52,948 bases of DNA. Source: DSXH01 sp964532065 (GTDB lineage Bacteria; Bacteroidota; Ignavibacteria; Ignavibacteriales; Melioribacteraceae). Each line of letters starts with the position of its first letter. Positions within the stretch are counted from its first letter, which is position 1. The notes under the pieces were generated by a model, which saw nothing but the letters and a program-made list of their open reading frames with translations, was not told where the DNA came from and searched no databases. This document shows positions 35,037-44,373 of this stretch, one piece after another. The position numbers were made by a program, and so were the translations under genes. The stretch is from NCBI GenBank assembly GCA_964532065.1, contig CAZHHG010000013.1:1-52948 (forward strand). Reading direction: 5' to 3'.

Positions 35037-38000
35037 TTAGAGTTTTCTGGCTATAACAACAGGAGTTTTAATTTTTTCCGTTTCACCCGAATCAGTTATA
35101 ATTTCGATCAGCAATATATAAATTCCTATTCTCAGAGGGCGCCCGCTTTCGTCCATACCGTCAAAAATTAAAGAGTTGTTTGGACCTGCCGGATAGTTAT
35201 TCACAAGTGTCCGGACTTTCCTCCCCCTGCTGTTGTAAACAATGATCCGGACCTGGGCGATTTTACATGACAGATTGAAATTAATTGTGGTAAAATCTTC
35301 GTAGCCGTCGTTATCGGGCGAGAAGGGATTCGGTGTCAATAAAACTTTAGATTCCGAAGCTATTGTTTCAGCGTAAACAGAATTTTCTTTACCCGGAGTC
35401 GCTCCCTCTTGAGCGACCGAAGAGCTCCAGTTCGTCCGGTCATTTGAATTGAGAAAAGGATTGAGTCTTTCAAGCGAGCGGTTTTTTGTTGATGTTATAT
35501 TCCTGTTATGCCAGCCGGAATTATAATTGACCGAATCAATTACTTTGTTGTACGCATCTTTAAGAACTATATAAACCCCATCGTTGGATAAACTGAGCGA
35601 CGGGTTAAATAAAATATGGCTTGTAAAGGGGAAATTGTAATTCTTTTCGATTGTTGAATCGTGAGCAAAGATCAGGAATTGTCCCGGAGCCAGATTGAAA
35701 TAGATTTGTGAAAGAGGAATATTTTTGTCCGGCCCTATCAGCAAATTCATCCCCCCTGCCTGAATTGAATCGGAGGTTGTATTTAGCATTTCAATAAACT
35801 CGCTGTTTCCTTCTGCCGGATCGAACATTATTTCGTTTATTACAAGTGCGCCGCGTTCGAATTCAGGAATTTCTGTAACGGAATTCCTGAAGCCGGGAGT
35901 AGCTCCGTAACGGTTGATTGATGTCATCCAGTTTGTACTGTCGCAGCCGGATTTATTGAATGACATTCTCTCAATTGAAAATCCCTTTGCGCCTCCCCAT
36001 TTTGAATTGTAAATGACGCTATCGATTATCGCGCCGCGGAAATCACTAATATATATTCCGTCGGATGTGTTTCCGAGAGAGCCGAATTTCGCCTGCAGAA
36101 AAATCTCCGGCGGATAAAACATGAAGCCGGCAGTATCTGTTGTTATCACCGAGTAGCCCCCGGGACCTAAAATAATGTCTTGTGAAGATATGAGGACGGG
36201 ACCGGGTAACGGCTGCAGGTCCGAAATTTTCCATCCTCTCAGATTCACCGGTTCTGATGTGCAATTAATAATCTCAATCCATTCCGGCTCGCCTGCCAGC
36301 GGATTATACATAATCTCGTTTATTTGAACTGCGCCTCTCTTATAACCGGAACTTACATCTGCCGCATAGAAATTATTAAGATTATCCATGTCTTTCTTAA
36401 AAATTACTTTACAATAGACTCGCCGGGGATTATCGAGCTTTAACCGCATTGATGATAATATAAGAGCGGAATCTTTTGCGGATAAATCAGATCCGATTCC
36501 ATTACTGAAAAATAATGTGTCGTTACCCGTAATAAAATAGAACTGAACGGTAAACTGATCTGCGGATTTCATTCCATTATTAAAAACATTTGCGGCAATG
36601 CTGACATCTTCATCAAACGAAGCATAAAGTGGAACAATAGAAATTCCCGATATAGTCAAATCATAATCTTTAGGAGTTAGACCGTTAATTCTTCCCGGTG
36701 TGCTAAGCTCGATGTCTGTAGAAGAACCCCAGTTAAGCCGTTCGCCGGATTCACCCGTTATGTGAATTCTCTCCAATGATTTACCGTTTTCTCCGCCCCA
36801 GGATTTGTCGTATCGAACTGAATCGATGGTCCCGTCAATTGCATCTCTTATAATAACAGCGTCGGCATCATTGTTAAGATTTGCAAATGAGTTAATAAGC
36901 ATCTGCGAAGGAATTGAGCGGTGGAAATTTTTAATTAATGAATCTTTGGAGATAACTATAAGCGTTCCCCGTGGAATTATTCTTTGGTCTGATTGAAGTT
37001 TCGTTGTTAAGGGCGTTGTCAGAAAATCTGAAACGGACCATCCTTCCAGATCTATATCATAGGGGGAGCTGTTGAATAGCTCTATCCATTCCGGCTCCCC
37101 GTTAATAGGGTTGTACATTATTTCATTTAACACAACCGAATTAATTGGATAACCGGGAATAACAGAAAATTGATACCGGTTATTAGTTGTGTCTTCATCC
37201 AATTTATAATCGGCAGAATATTCAAAGGTTCTTTTTTCTGAAAGTGATTCAATAATAAATTCCATTTGAGAAAAATAAAAACAGGTATCTTCAATACTTG
37301 GCACTTCTACGCTTTCTTCTTTTAACAACAACTTATTTCCGTCTTTTGATTTTTCATAAAGTCTGCAAATAAACTGGGCCGGATTTTTACCCGGATTCCG
37401 GAAGTGAATATTAATTCTTACTTCCTGACCGATAATAGGTTTAGCGGGAATAATACTTTTTGAAAATAACACTATATCGTAATTTTTTTTTGATATTGAA
37501 TTTATTCTGCCCGGAGTCCCTCTCTCTGCTTTTGTTGTCTTCCAGTTAGTAGAATCTGCAGATGTTTTTTCCGCTGCAATTCTTTCGAGAGACCGGCCAT
37601 AATTCCCTCCCCAGACAGGGCTGTAGTAAGTTGAATCGATAGTTCTTCCCAGAGAATCCAGAAGAATTATACGGTCACCGCCGTCATTAAGAGAAGGAAT
37701 AGCTGCGGTTATTACTTTTCCCGGATCATTGTAAATAGAGAAAATGCTGCTGTCTTCCGATACAACGGCATATTCTTCCGGCTCCAGCATTAAATCATTG
37801 CCGGTTATGGTTATCGAAGAAGAGTTATCGCCGATTACATAATTCTTCAGATTAATAATTTTGCTGCTTCGGTTAAAAATCTCGATCCATTCCGGCTCAG
37901 GCGAACGAGGGGCGTACATGATCTCGTTTATTACAATATCTCCTCTCGCCTCATTTAATTCAACACCATTAATGTTGAAGACGAATAAATTATTCTCCGT

Positions 38001-39692
38001 AAACTGATCAACAGCATAATCAAGAAAAACGATAAACTGATTCTGACCTGTTTCGAAGTCGTTACAAATTAATTTAATCGACATGGAATTATCCGATTCA
38101 AGAAATTCAATGGACGTGGTAGAAATTAATTCTTCCGCTTCTTTGATCCGGTTGAAATTCTTATCGCGGAATAATTTGAGATCGAAATTTCCTGCATTCG
38201 CATTTCCGGAATTCTTTATCACAACGGTAAAATCAAAATCCTTTCTCATTTCGGCATATTTATTCTCTGTAATAACAGAAATGATTTCCAGATCGAATTC
38301 CTTTTCCGAAATTGAGTTGACCCTACCGGGAGTAGATCTATTTATACTTGTCGATGAGCCCCAGTTATTCTGATTCAGAGCGGTTGTGTCTGCTGATTTT
38401 CTTTCCAGCGATCTTCCTCCGGAATTACCGCCCCACGACGGAAAGTACCTTACACTGTCAATTGTTCTACTGTATAAATCGTAAACAAGCACGTCATCGC
38501 CATTGTTGCTGAGTGTCGGTATTGGTCTAACAAGCAATCGTGATGTAATATTATGTAATTCAGAAATTACAGCTTCTTTGCTTATCACAAGATATTCCGA
38601 CGGAGTAAGCTCAAGGTCTATTCCGGAAATCAGAACTGCCGAGGATTTATCTCCTGCCCGCCAGTTTTTCAGATTAATTGAGCAGTCCGAATTATTATAT
38701 AATTCAATCCATTCCGGTTCATCGCCCTGCGGAGCATACATTATTTCATTTACTACTATTTCTCCCGGTGAAGCTAATTTATCGGCTACGTTGATTGTTA
38801 TAAATGTTGTGTTGTTCGATCTTTTTTCGTCAAGCGCGAAATTAATTTTTCCAATGAATGGATATTCGCCCGATTCTTGAGGATAGAACGGAACCAGAAA
38901 CTTTAAAGAATCATCCGGTAGAATTGAATTATTAAATGCGTAGATAATCTCATTATTCTCTTCGATGGAATCGCGGTCGGAATCATAAAACACCTCAACA
39001 GAAAAACTATCCGCTCTCAATCTTCCCTGATTCATAATTACAAACTCCAGGTAGAGCGAATCACCGGCTGTTACAATCCGAGGAAAATGCCCCTGAAAAT
39101 AAATTGCCAGATCGTAATCAACCGGCGATACAGAATTCTTTTTGCCCGGTGTACCGTTAATGATGTTTCCGTTAGACCAATTGACTGTTGTATTGTTTTT
39201 ATCGGGAATTATTTTCTCATCTGAAATGCCGGCAGTGTTGTTTGCAGAATAAGTATATGTATCTATTATCTCGCCGGTATTATTAAGCAGACTTACATCC
39301 CGGCCGGTTGTGTTTGCCATACCGGAGGATCCGAAATTGTTTCCGGACGTCTTCATTATTATTGTTCCGGCAGGAATCAGCGTCTTATAAATTCCATTTG
39401 CATAATCATAATTTCCCTGCAGAATAACCGCAAACCTGCCCGGCCCGAGCAATGTTCCGCCGCTAACCGGTACAAGACTGTTTGGCGATGATGTGGAATA
39501 CTTAAATTTAATTCCGCTGATATCGATAGACTGGATTGCAGACGTATTATAGATCTCAATAAATTCCCCGTTCGTTTCAACCGGATAAAAAAGAATTTCA
39601 TTGAATGTTAGAGCAGAGCCGGACTGTGGATTGATTGAATTGAAGGGTAAATAAAGGAAAAGGAACAAAATGAGAATTTTTGTTCTTTTCAT
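35037..39692 (-). CDS. Giant secreted protein with six lamin-tail domains and FlgD-like C-terminal domain
   Basis: A 1551-residue exported protein. After a signal peptide (MKRTKILILFLFLYLPFNS) come six lamin-tail domains (LTD), each opening with NEI(M/L)(Y/F)xPxxxEPEWIEL and closing with SLERxxxxTxxNWxxS and TPGxxN. They cover about 28-188, 312-462, 586-734, 853-1004, 1122-1272 and 1282-1440. CARDB-like beta domains of about 120 residues lie after the first four LTDs; the last two LTDs are adjacent. The C-terminal 100 residues (1448-1551, NPFSPDNDGYEDFTTINF) form a FlgD-like fold, as used for type IX secretion or surface anchoring. No catalytic motif is present. A structural or adhesion role on the surface is likely. 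Divergent from the M28 fusion gene. Confidence 0.9.
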   Translation of the reverse strand: MKRTKILILFLFLYLPFNSINPQSGSALTFNEILFYPVETNGEFIEIYNTSAIQSIDISGIKFKYSTSSPNSLVPVSGGTLLGPGRFAVILQGNYDYANGIYKTLIPAGTIIMKTSGNNFGSSGMANTTGRDVSLLNNTGEIIDTYTYSANNTAGISDEKIIPDKNNTTVNWSNGNIINGTPGKKNSVSPVDYDLAIYFQGHFPRIVTAGDSLYLEFVIMNQGRLRADSFSVEVFYDSDRDSIEENNEIIYAFNNSILPDDSLKFLVPFYPQESGEYPFIGKINFALDEKRSNNTTFITINVADKLASPGEIVVNEIMYAPQGDEPEWIELYNNSDCSINLKNWRAGDKSSAVLISGIDLELTPSEYLVISKEAVISELHNITSRLLVRPIPTLSNNGDDVLVYDLYSRTIDSVRYFPSWGGNSGGRSLERKSADTTALNQNNWGSSTSINRSTPGRVNSISEKEFDLEIISVITENKYAEMRKDFDFTVVIKNSGNANAGNFDLKLFRDKNFNRIKEAEELISTTSIEFLESDNSMSIKLICNDFETGQNQFIVFLDYAVDQFTENNLFVFNINGVELNEARGDIVINEIMYAPRSPEPEWIEIFNRSSKIINLKNYVIGDNSSSITITGNDLMLEPEEYAVVSEDSSIFSIYNDPGKVITAAIPSLNDGGDRIILLDSLGRTIDSTYYSPVWGGNYGRSLERIAAEKTSADSTNWKTTKAERGTPGRINSISKKNYDIVLFSKSIIPAKPIIGQEVRINIHFRNPGKNPAQFICRLYEKSKDGNKLLLKEESVEVPSIEDTCFYFSQMEFIIESLSEKRTFEYSADYKLDEDTTNNRYQFSVIPGYPINSVVLNEIMYNPINGEPEWIELFNSSPYDIDLEGWSVSDFLTTPLTTKLQSDQRIIPRGTLIVISKDSLIKNFHRSIPSQMLINSFANLNNDADAVIIRDAIDGTIDSVRYDKSWGGENGKSLERIHITGESGERLNWGSSTDIELSTPGRINGLTPKDYDLTISGISIVPLYASFDEDVSIAANVFNNGMKSADQFTVQFYFITGNDTLFFSNGIGSDLSAKDSALILSSMRLKLDNPRRVYCKVIFKKDMDNLNNFYAADVSSGYKRGAVQINEIMYNPLAGEPEWIEIINCTSEPVNLRGWKISDLQPLPGPVLISSQDIILGPGGYSVITTDTAGFMFYPPEIFLQAKFGSLGNTSDGIYISDFRGAIIDSVIYNSKWGGAKGFSIERMSFNKSGCDSTNWMTSINRYGATPGFRNSVTEIPEFERGALVINEIMFDPAEGNSEFIEMLNTTSDSIQAGGMNLLIGPDKNIPLSQIYFNLAPGQFLIFAHDSTIEKNYNFPFTSHILFNPSLSLSNDGVYIVLKDAYNKVIDSVNYNSGWHNRNITSTKNRSLERLNPFLNSNDRTNWSSSVAQEGATPGKENSVYAETIASESKVLLTPNPFSPDNDGYEDFTTINFNLSCKIAQVRIIVYNSRGRKVRTLVNNYPAGPNNSLIFDGMDESGRPLRIGIYILLIEIITDSGETEKIKTPVVIARKL

Positions 39693-39809
39693 ATTACTAT
39701 TTTTGAAATTAATACTAATGCAATTGCAAAATATAAATAAAGAATCATTTGTGCACTCATTTGTTTTATTTAATTTTAGAGAGTTACTGGCAACTAATTT
39801 GGATCAATC

Positions 39810-42200
39810 ATGAAACGCTTCTATTCAATTCTATTTCTTTTTATCATCACTTTTGCTTACCCTCTATTATCCCAGCAGGATCCGGTTTTCCAGAAAATTC
39901 TGGAAATCGGTAAAAATGAGAACCGGGCTATGGTTCACCAGGACGTATTATGCAACCGCTTCGGGGGAAGATCAACCGGTTCCGATGCTTACACAAATTC
40001 CGCGCTCTGGGTTTATAACGAACTCCGCTCGTGGGGATTAAAAGCAGAACTCGATGAAGCTGGTATAGAACCGGTGGGATTCAACCGCGGACCCTGGTTC
40101 GGTAAAATGATCAAACCAAACGAAATGTATCTTGAATTCGGTACCCCCGGTTACACGGCCGGCACAAAAGGAAAACAGAAAGGGCCTGTTGTAATTCTTC
40201 CTTCTGAAATTGACGGGATTGAAAAACTAAAAGAAAAAATTAAAGGGGCATGGGTACTGGTGGATGGAGAAAACACCGGTTATCCCCGCGATAGAGATTC
40301 GGTAAGCAGCGTAACTAAAAAATTAATTTCATACGGTGCTTTAGGTACTATTCAGTTATCTAGAGTTCCATTCAGATTGTTCGATGTAAGAAATTTAAAA
40401 TCCTGGGATGATCTGCCTACCCTTCCTGATATCAAGCTGCTCGACAAGCAATTTAATCAGATTAAATCCCTGGTTGAAAAAGGAGAAGAGGTTATTCTCG
40501 AATTTGATATCCGTAATTTCTTTTATCCCGGACCGGTGAAATATCATAACGTTATCGGAGTTATACCCGGTACAAAATATCCCGATGAATATGTAGTTCT
40601 AGGAGCTCATCTCGACTCATACGATCATGCAACCGGTGCTGTTGATAATGCTTCGGGTGTTTCAAGAATGATGGAGGCGGTACGAATCCTTGCAAAAGCC
40701 GGGGTTAAACCGAAACGTTCTATTATGGTTCAATTATATGCAGCTGAAGAAAGGGGATTGGTTGGCTCAAAAGCGTGGGTTGAAAAGAATAAGAAAAAAT
40801 TACCTAAAATTTCGATGATGCTTAATAATGATAGCGGAACTAATCCGGTTGTCGGTATGGGCGTTCCAAAGGTAATTTATAATTATATAAAACCTGCTGT
40901 TGAGCCGATTGAAAAACTTGAACTTAAATACAAATTCACATTGCAGGAGACGGGATTGATAAGAAGAGCCGGACGAGGCGGAACGGATAGTCATTCCTTT
41001 ACAATGGAAGGTGTTCCTGCTCCGTGGCTCCGTACCCAGGGCCCGCATCAATACGGAACAACATGGCATACATTGCTGGATACATATGATCAGACAATTC
41101 CCGATGCTCAGGAACATTCGGCGCTAATCTACGCACTGCTTGCTTATCAGATTGCAAATCTGGATAAGATCGTTCCGAGGGAAGGAGCTTTCCTGCCCGA
41201 TGGTATTTACGCTGATCTAAACACCAATAAGGGACGGATTACTCTATCACTCGACTATGAGAATGTACCAGTGACGGTTGCAAACTTCGTAGGCCTGGCA
41301 GAGGGTAAGATCAAAAACGATGCATTAAAAGAAGGAACTCCTTATTTCAACGGAAGCATCTGGCACCGCGTTGTACCGGGACACGTTATTCAGGCCGGAA
41401 TGCCTAAGACCGATAAAGAAACGGAAGGACCGGGCTATCAATTCCCGAATGAAATATATCCGAAGCTGAGTCATAACAAAGCCGGTATGCTTGGGATGGC
41501 TAATGCCGGCCCTCATACAAACGGAAGCCAGTTCTATATTACACTTGGCGACAGGTCTTACCTCGACGGAAATTATACTCTGTTCGGTTGGGTGGCCGAG
41601 GGAATGGATGTAGTTGAAAAAATTGTACAGGGAGACACAATAAAAAGCGTTGGCATTACCCGTATCGGTGAAAAAGCGAATAAATTCAACGTAACAGATG
41701 AATCGTTCCGCAAAATGGTTGAAGATGCAAATGTAAAACTGAAATTGAGCCAGGAAAAAAGAGCAAAGGATGAAGAAGCTGCAGTTAAGAAGATCTTACC
41801 GGGCGCAGTAACAACCCCGAATGGAATCAAGTACTCTGTCTTAAAAGAGGGAAAGGGCGATAAACCGGAAACAGGTTCATCTCTAAAAGTTGTTTACAAG
41901 GGAACAGCTCTCCTCTCGAATTTTCCGTTCGTAAGCAGTTCTGAAGCGGGAATGCCCACAAACTATATTAATCAGCCGGAGAGTTTTGTTTTTACTATTG
42001 GAACAAACAGAATAAATCCGGGACTTGATGAGATATTGAGCGATATGAAAGCCGGAGAGAAGAGAAAAGTAATAGTTCCGTTTGCCAGTGCTTACGGCAA
42101 TAACGGTTTTTATGCAAAAATGGTTGAGGGTAAAAAACGGTTTATTATTCCGCCGTTCACGTCTCTTGTTTATGAAGTTGAAGTTCTTGAAGTAAAATAA
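39810..42200 (+). CDS. M28 peptidase fused to cyclophilin and FKBP domains
   Basis: A 796-residue exported protein (signal MKRFYSILFLFIITFAYPLLS) with three parts. Residues 40-450 are an M28 zinc aminopeptidase containing a PA insertion (about 120-240). Its site is complete: His267 and Asp269 (LGAHLDSY), Asp279 (VDNASG), Glu313/Glu314 (AAEERG), Asp341 (NNDSG) and His395 (GGTDSHSF). Residues 464-620 are a cyclophilin-type prolyl isomerase (WHRVVPGHVIQAGMP with Arg520, and MANAGPHTNGSQFYIT). Residues 675-796 are FKBP-like (GDKPETGSSLKVVYKG...AYGNNG). The FKBP domain lacks two residues of the classical pocket, with Val708 for Asp and Leu739 for Trp, so it may serve as a chaperone. A charged linker (640-662) joins the last two. 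The combined order is unusual. Confidence 0.92.
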   Translation: MKRFYSILFLFIITFAYPLLSQQDPVFQKILEIGKNENRAMVHQDVLCNRFGGRSTGSDAYTNSALWVYNELRSWGLKAELDEAGIEPVGFNRGPWFGKMIKPNEMYLEFGTPGYTAGTKGKQKGPVVILPSEIDGIEKLKEKIKGAWVLVDGENTGYPRDRDSVSSVTKKLISYGALGTIQLSRVPFRLFDVRNLKSWDDLPTLPDIKLLDKQFNQIKSLVEKGEEVILEFDIRNFFYPGPVKYHNVIGVIPGTKYPDEYVVLGAHLDSYDHATGAVDNASGVSRMMEAVRILAKAGVKPKRSIMVQLYAAEERGLVGSKAWVEKNKKKLPKISMMLNNDSGTNPVVGMGVPKVIYNYIKPAVEPIEKLELKYKFTLQETGLIRRAGRGGTDSHSFTMEGVPAPWLRTQGPHQYGTTWHTLLDTYDQTIPDAQEHSALIYALLAYQIANLDKIVPREGAFLPDGIYADLNTNKGRITLSLDYENVPVTVANFVGLAEGKIKNDALKEGTPYFNGSIWHRVVPGHVIQAGMPKTDKETEGPGYQFPNEIYPKLSHNKAGMLGMANAGPHTNGSQFYITLGDRSYLDGNYTLFGWVAEGMDVVEKIVQGDTIKSVGITRIGEKANKFNVTDESFRKMVEDANVKLKLSQEKRAKDEEAAVKKILPGAVTTPNGIKYSVLKEGKGDKPETGSSLKVVYKGTALLSNFPFVSSSEAGMPTNYINQPESFVFTIGTNRINPGLDEILSDMKAGEKRKVIVPFASAYGNNGFYAKMVEGKKRFIIPPFTSLVYEVEVLEVK

Positions 42201-42352
42201 ATTAATTGAAAAGAAACGATTGTTTTGTTAGTTTAATTTTAGATTTAAAAAATATTTTAAATTTTACCCGCATAAGAAGAACAAGTCTATTTAAATAGAA
42301 TTACGGTATTTATTTTTTATAATAATTATTTTTAAATACAAACCAGAGCGCG

Positions 42353-43480
42353 ATGGATCAAGTTCACTTAAAATATAAAGATCGAGTAAACTTTGGAAGT
42401 TATTATACTCCCAAATGGGTTGTAGATATTGTTTACGAATTTTTATCCAAAAACATAAATAGCTTGCAAGATTATATAATTATAGATACCTCCTGTGGAT
42501 ATGGAAATTTCTTACGGGGAGAACGGGCCGTTGGCGCTGATATCGATGAACAAGCAATCATTATCGCAAGAAAGAATTCTCCTCAATATACTTACTACCT
42601 CCATAATAGTTTACTTAATATCTCAAGAAATCAATATAACTTAACGGATCAGGATAAAATAACAATAGTGGGAAATCCACCGTATAATGATACAACATCA
42701 ATAATAAGAAATAACATAAAAAGAGACGTTTGCCAAAGAGACGAAGATGTTATTTCAAGGGATTTTGGTATTTCATTTCTTCTTTCATACAGCAAACTTC
42801 AAGCTGATTATGTTTGTGTTTTACATCCATTATCATATTTAATAAAAAAAACAAATTTCGAAAGCCTTGGCAACTTCAAAAAAAATTTTAGACTAAAAGA
42901 TGCTTTAATAATTAGCTCTGGAATTTTTACAGAAACATCTAAATTAACCAGCTTTCCTATTGTAATTGCACTTTATCAAAATTACTTATTCGGTATGGAT
43001 TATGATTTCATATTTAATTATGAGTTTAAGTCCTATGAGAATAAAGTCTTTTCTCTAAACAAATTTGATTATATATCAAAATACATTACAAAATATCCAA
43101 ATCAAAAATATGTCTCGGAAAACGACACTATCGCCTACTTTTGGACAATGAGAGATATAAATGCCCTAAAAAGGTCTAGAACTTTTGTTGAAGAAGAAAG
43201 TTATAATACAATTAGAGTTACACGAGACAAATTTGAATATTATTGTTATGTAGATATTTTCAAAGAATATATCTCTCATATCCCTTATTATTTAGGCAAT
43301 TGTGATATAATAATTGACAATGATTCGTTTAATGCCCATAAAGATTTCTTTATTAATAAATGTATTATAAAACATCCCGCTCTCCAAAAACATTTTCCGA
43401 TAAAAGAATTACCAACAAATATCGACCTTATCCTCGATGAATATTTTAAAAAGTTATTGAGAGAACATTATGTGGATTAA
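42353..43480 (+). CDS. DNA adenine methyltransferase of a restriction-modification pair
   Basis: A 375-residue class I methyltransferase. The gamma-class order is clear: FGSYYTPKWVVDIVYEF (motif X, 14-30), IIIDTSCGYGNF (motif I, 42-53), GADID (motif II, 61-65) and the catalytic NPPY (108-111), which points to N6-adenine methylation. The target-recognition part is the C-terminal half and shows no similarity I recognise. The gene is AT-rich, with many AAA/ATA/TTA codons, unlike the neighbours on both sides. It overlaps the next gene by 11 bases, so the pair is co-translated. No specificity subunit or ATPase accompanies it, which fits a type II system. The sequence recognised cannot be predicted from the protein. 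Confidence 0.85.
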   Translation: MDQVHLKYKDRVNFGSYYTPKWVVDIVYEFLSKNINSLQDYIIIDTSCGYGNFLRGERAVGADIDEQAIIIARKNSPQYTYYLHNSLLNISRNQYNLTDQDKITIVGNPPYNDTTSIIRNNIKRDVCQRDEDVISRDFGISFLLSYSKLQADYVCVLHPLSYLIKKTNFESLGNFKKNFRLKDALIISSGIFTETSKLTSFPIVIALYQNYLFGMDYDFIFNYEFKSYENKVFSLNKFDYISKYITKYPNQKYVSENDTIAYFWTMRDINALKRSRTFVEEESYNTIRVTRDKFEYYCYVDIFKEYISHIPYYLGNCDIIIDNDSFNAHKDFFINKCIIKHPALQKHFPIKELPTNIDLILDEYFKKLLREHYVD

Positions 43481-44231
43481 TTCTCTTAACAAAACAGAAA
43501 AAACTATATCTATTGCTATTCCGCTAACAAAAGGTACTGACAAAACAAGGATAAAAAGGAGGAGTTACTTTAACGAGTACGGAATTCCCGTTTCGACAAA
43601 AAAAGAACCTTTTTCTCAATCCTGTTATGTAGAATGGCAAATTGGGTATGACGTAATTACAAATGATGTCGAAAAGATTGAAAGAACAACCATAAAAAAT
43701 AAAACCTTTGTCGGCGCTAACGGAAAAGAAAAAACTCTATATGAATTGTCAGAATATATTTATTATTTTTTTAAGTGGGGCGTCATTAAAAAATGTGAAT
43801 TAGAAGAAATAAAATCATATCTACACCACCTTAAAGATAATGACTTATTAGTTGCTCATCCTGAATTAACAATTGAAAGAAGCCACCCAGTAGAAAAAAA
43901 TATACTTGGAATAAAGTATTACTTTACTCAGGTTAAATACCCCCTTCTTATTCATAGGTTTCAACAATATGAAATTTTAACTGAAATTATTATTAAGGAA
44001 AAACAATACGCGCTTGGAGTTCAACCAATGTTATATTTTTGTTTTCCAATTACTGAATTAAAATCAAAACGAACAATTCTTGGAAGGTGTGCTGAAACAA
44101 AAGAAACTGCAGATTTTATTATTGACAAGAATAACATTCAAATATTTTTAAAAATCATTAAAATATTTGGCACACTAAGTCCATCACACAATTTTGATAT
44201 CAAAACAATTATTGATAGAATCCTGTGTTGA
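43470..44231 (+). CDS. Candidate type II restriction enzyme, possibly R.PabI-like
   Basis: A 253-residue protein without signal peptide, encoded 11 bases inside the end of the methyltransferase gene and equally AT-rich. I recognise no PD-(D/E)XK, HNH, GIY-YIG or PLD motif. As the partner of a methyltransferase it is most likely the cutting enzyme. R.PabI, the restriction DNA glycosylase of Pyrococcus and Helicobacter relatives, is known to use, among others, a Glu and a Tyr five residues apart and a His and an Asp three residues apart. The sequence here has Glu55 and Tyr60 in YVEWQIGYD, His240 and Asp243 in SPSHNFDI near the C terminus, and Arg27/30/31 ahead of them. This match is from memory of the spacing and is only suggestive. 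A structure prediction compared with R.PabI would settle it. Confidence 0.55.
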   Translation: MWINSLNKTEKTISIAIPLTKGTDKTRIKRRSYFNEYGIPVSTKKEPFSQSCYVEWQIGYDVITNDVEKIERTTIKNKTFVGANGKEKTLYELSEYIYYFFKWGVIKKCELEEIKSYLHHLKDNDLLVAHPELTIERSHPVEKNILGIKYYFTQVKYPLLIHRFQQYEILTEIIIKEKQYALGVQPMLYFCFPITELKSKRTILGRCAETKETADFIIDKNNIQIFLKIIKIFGTLSPSHNFDIKTIIDRILC

Positions 44232-44373
44232 TTGTACTAAATCCTTTCCTTTGCAATATATTAAAGAACTTATGATTGGCGTTTAATAATTATAAACGAT
44301 ATATACATTTTAACATATAGAACTTTTCTAATTATTTATTAAAGATTCGTTCAATAAATAATGTGGGGATAAT

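Noticed and set aside
35037..39692. Repeats in this region as a CRISPR or DNA-level repeat array.
   Set aside because: The repetition is at protein level (LTD domains) with a period near 810 bases and diverged DNA. There are no short direct repeats with unique spacers.
44280..44298. CGTTTA...TAAACG inverted repeat after the restriction partner.
   Set aside because: Only 6 bp per arm in very AT-rich DNA, without a T-run; expected by chance.
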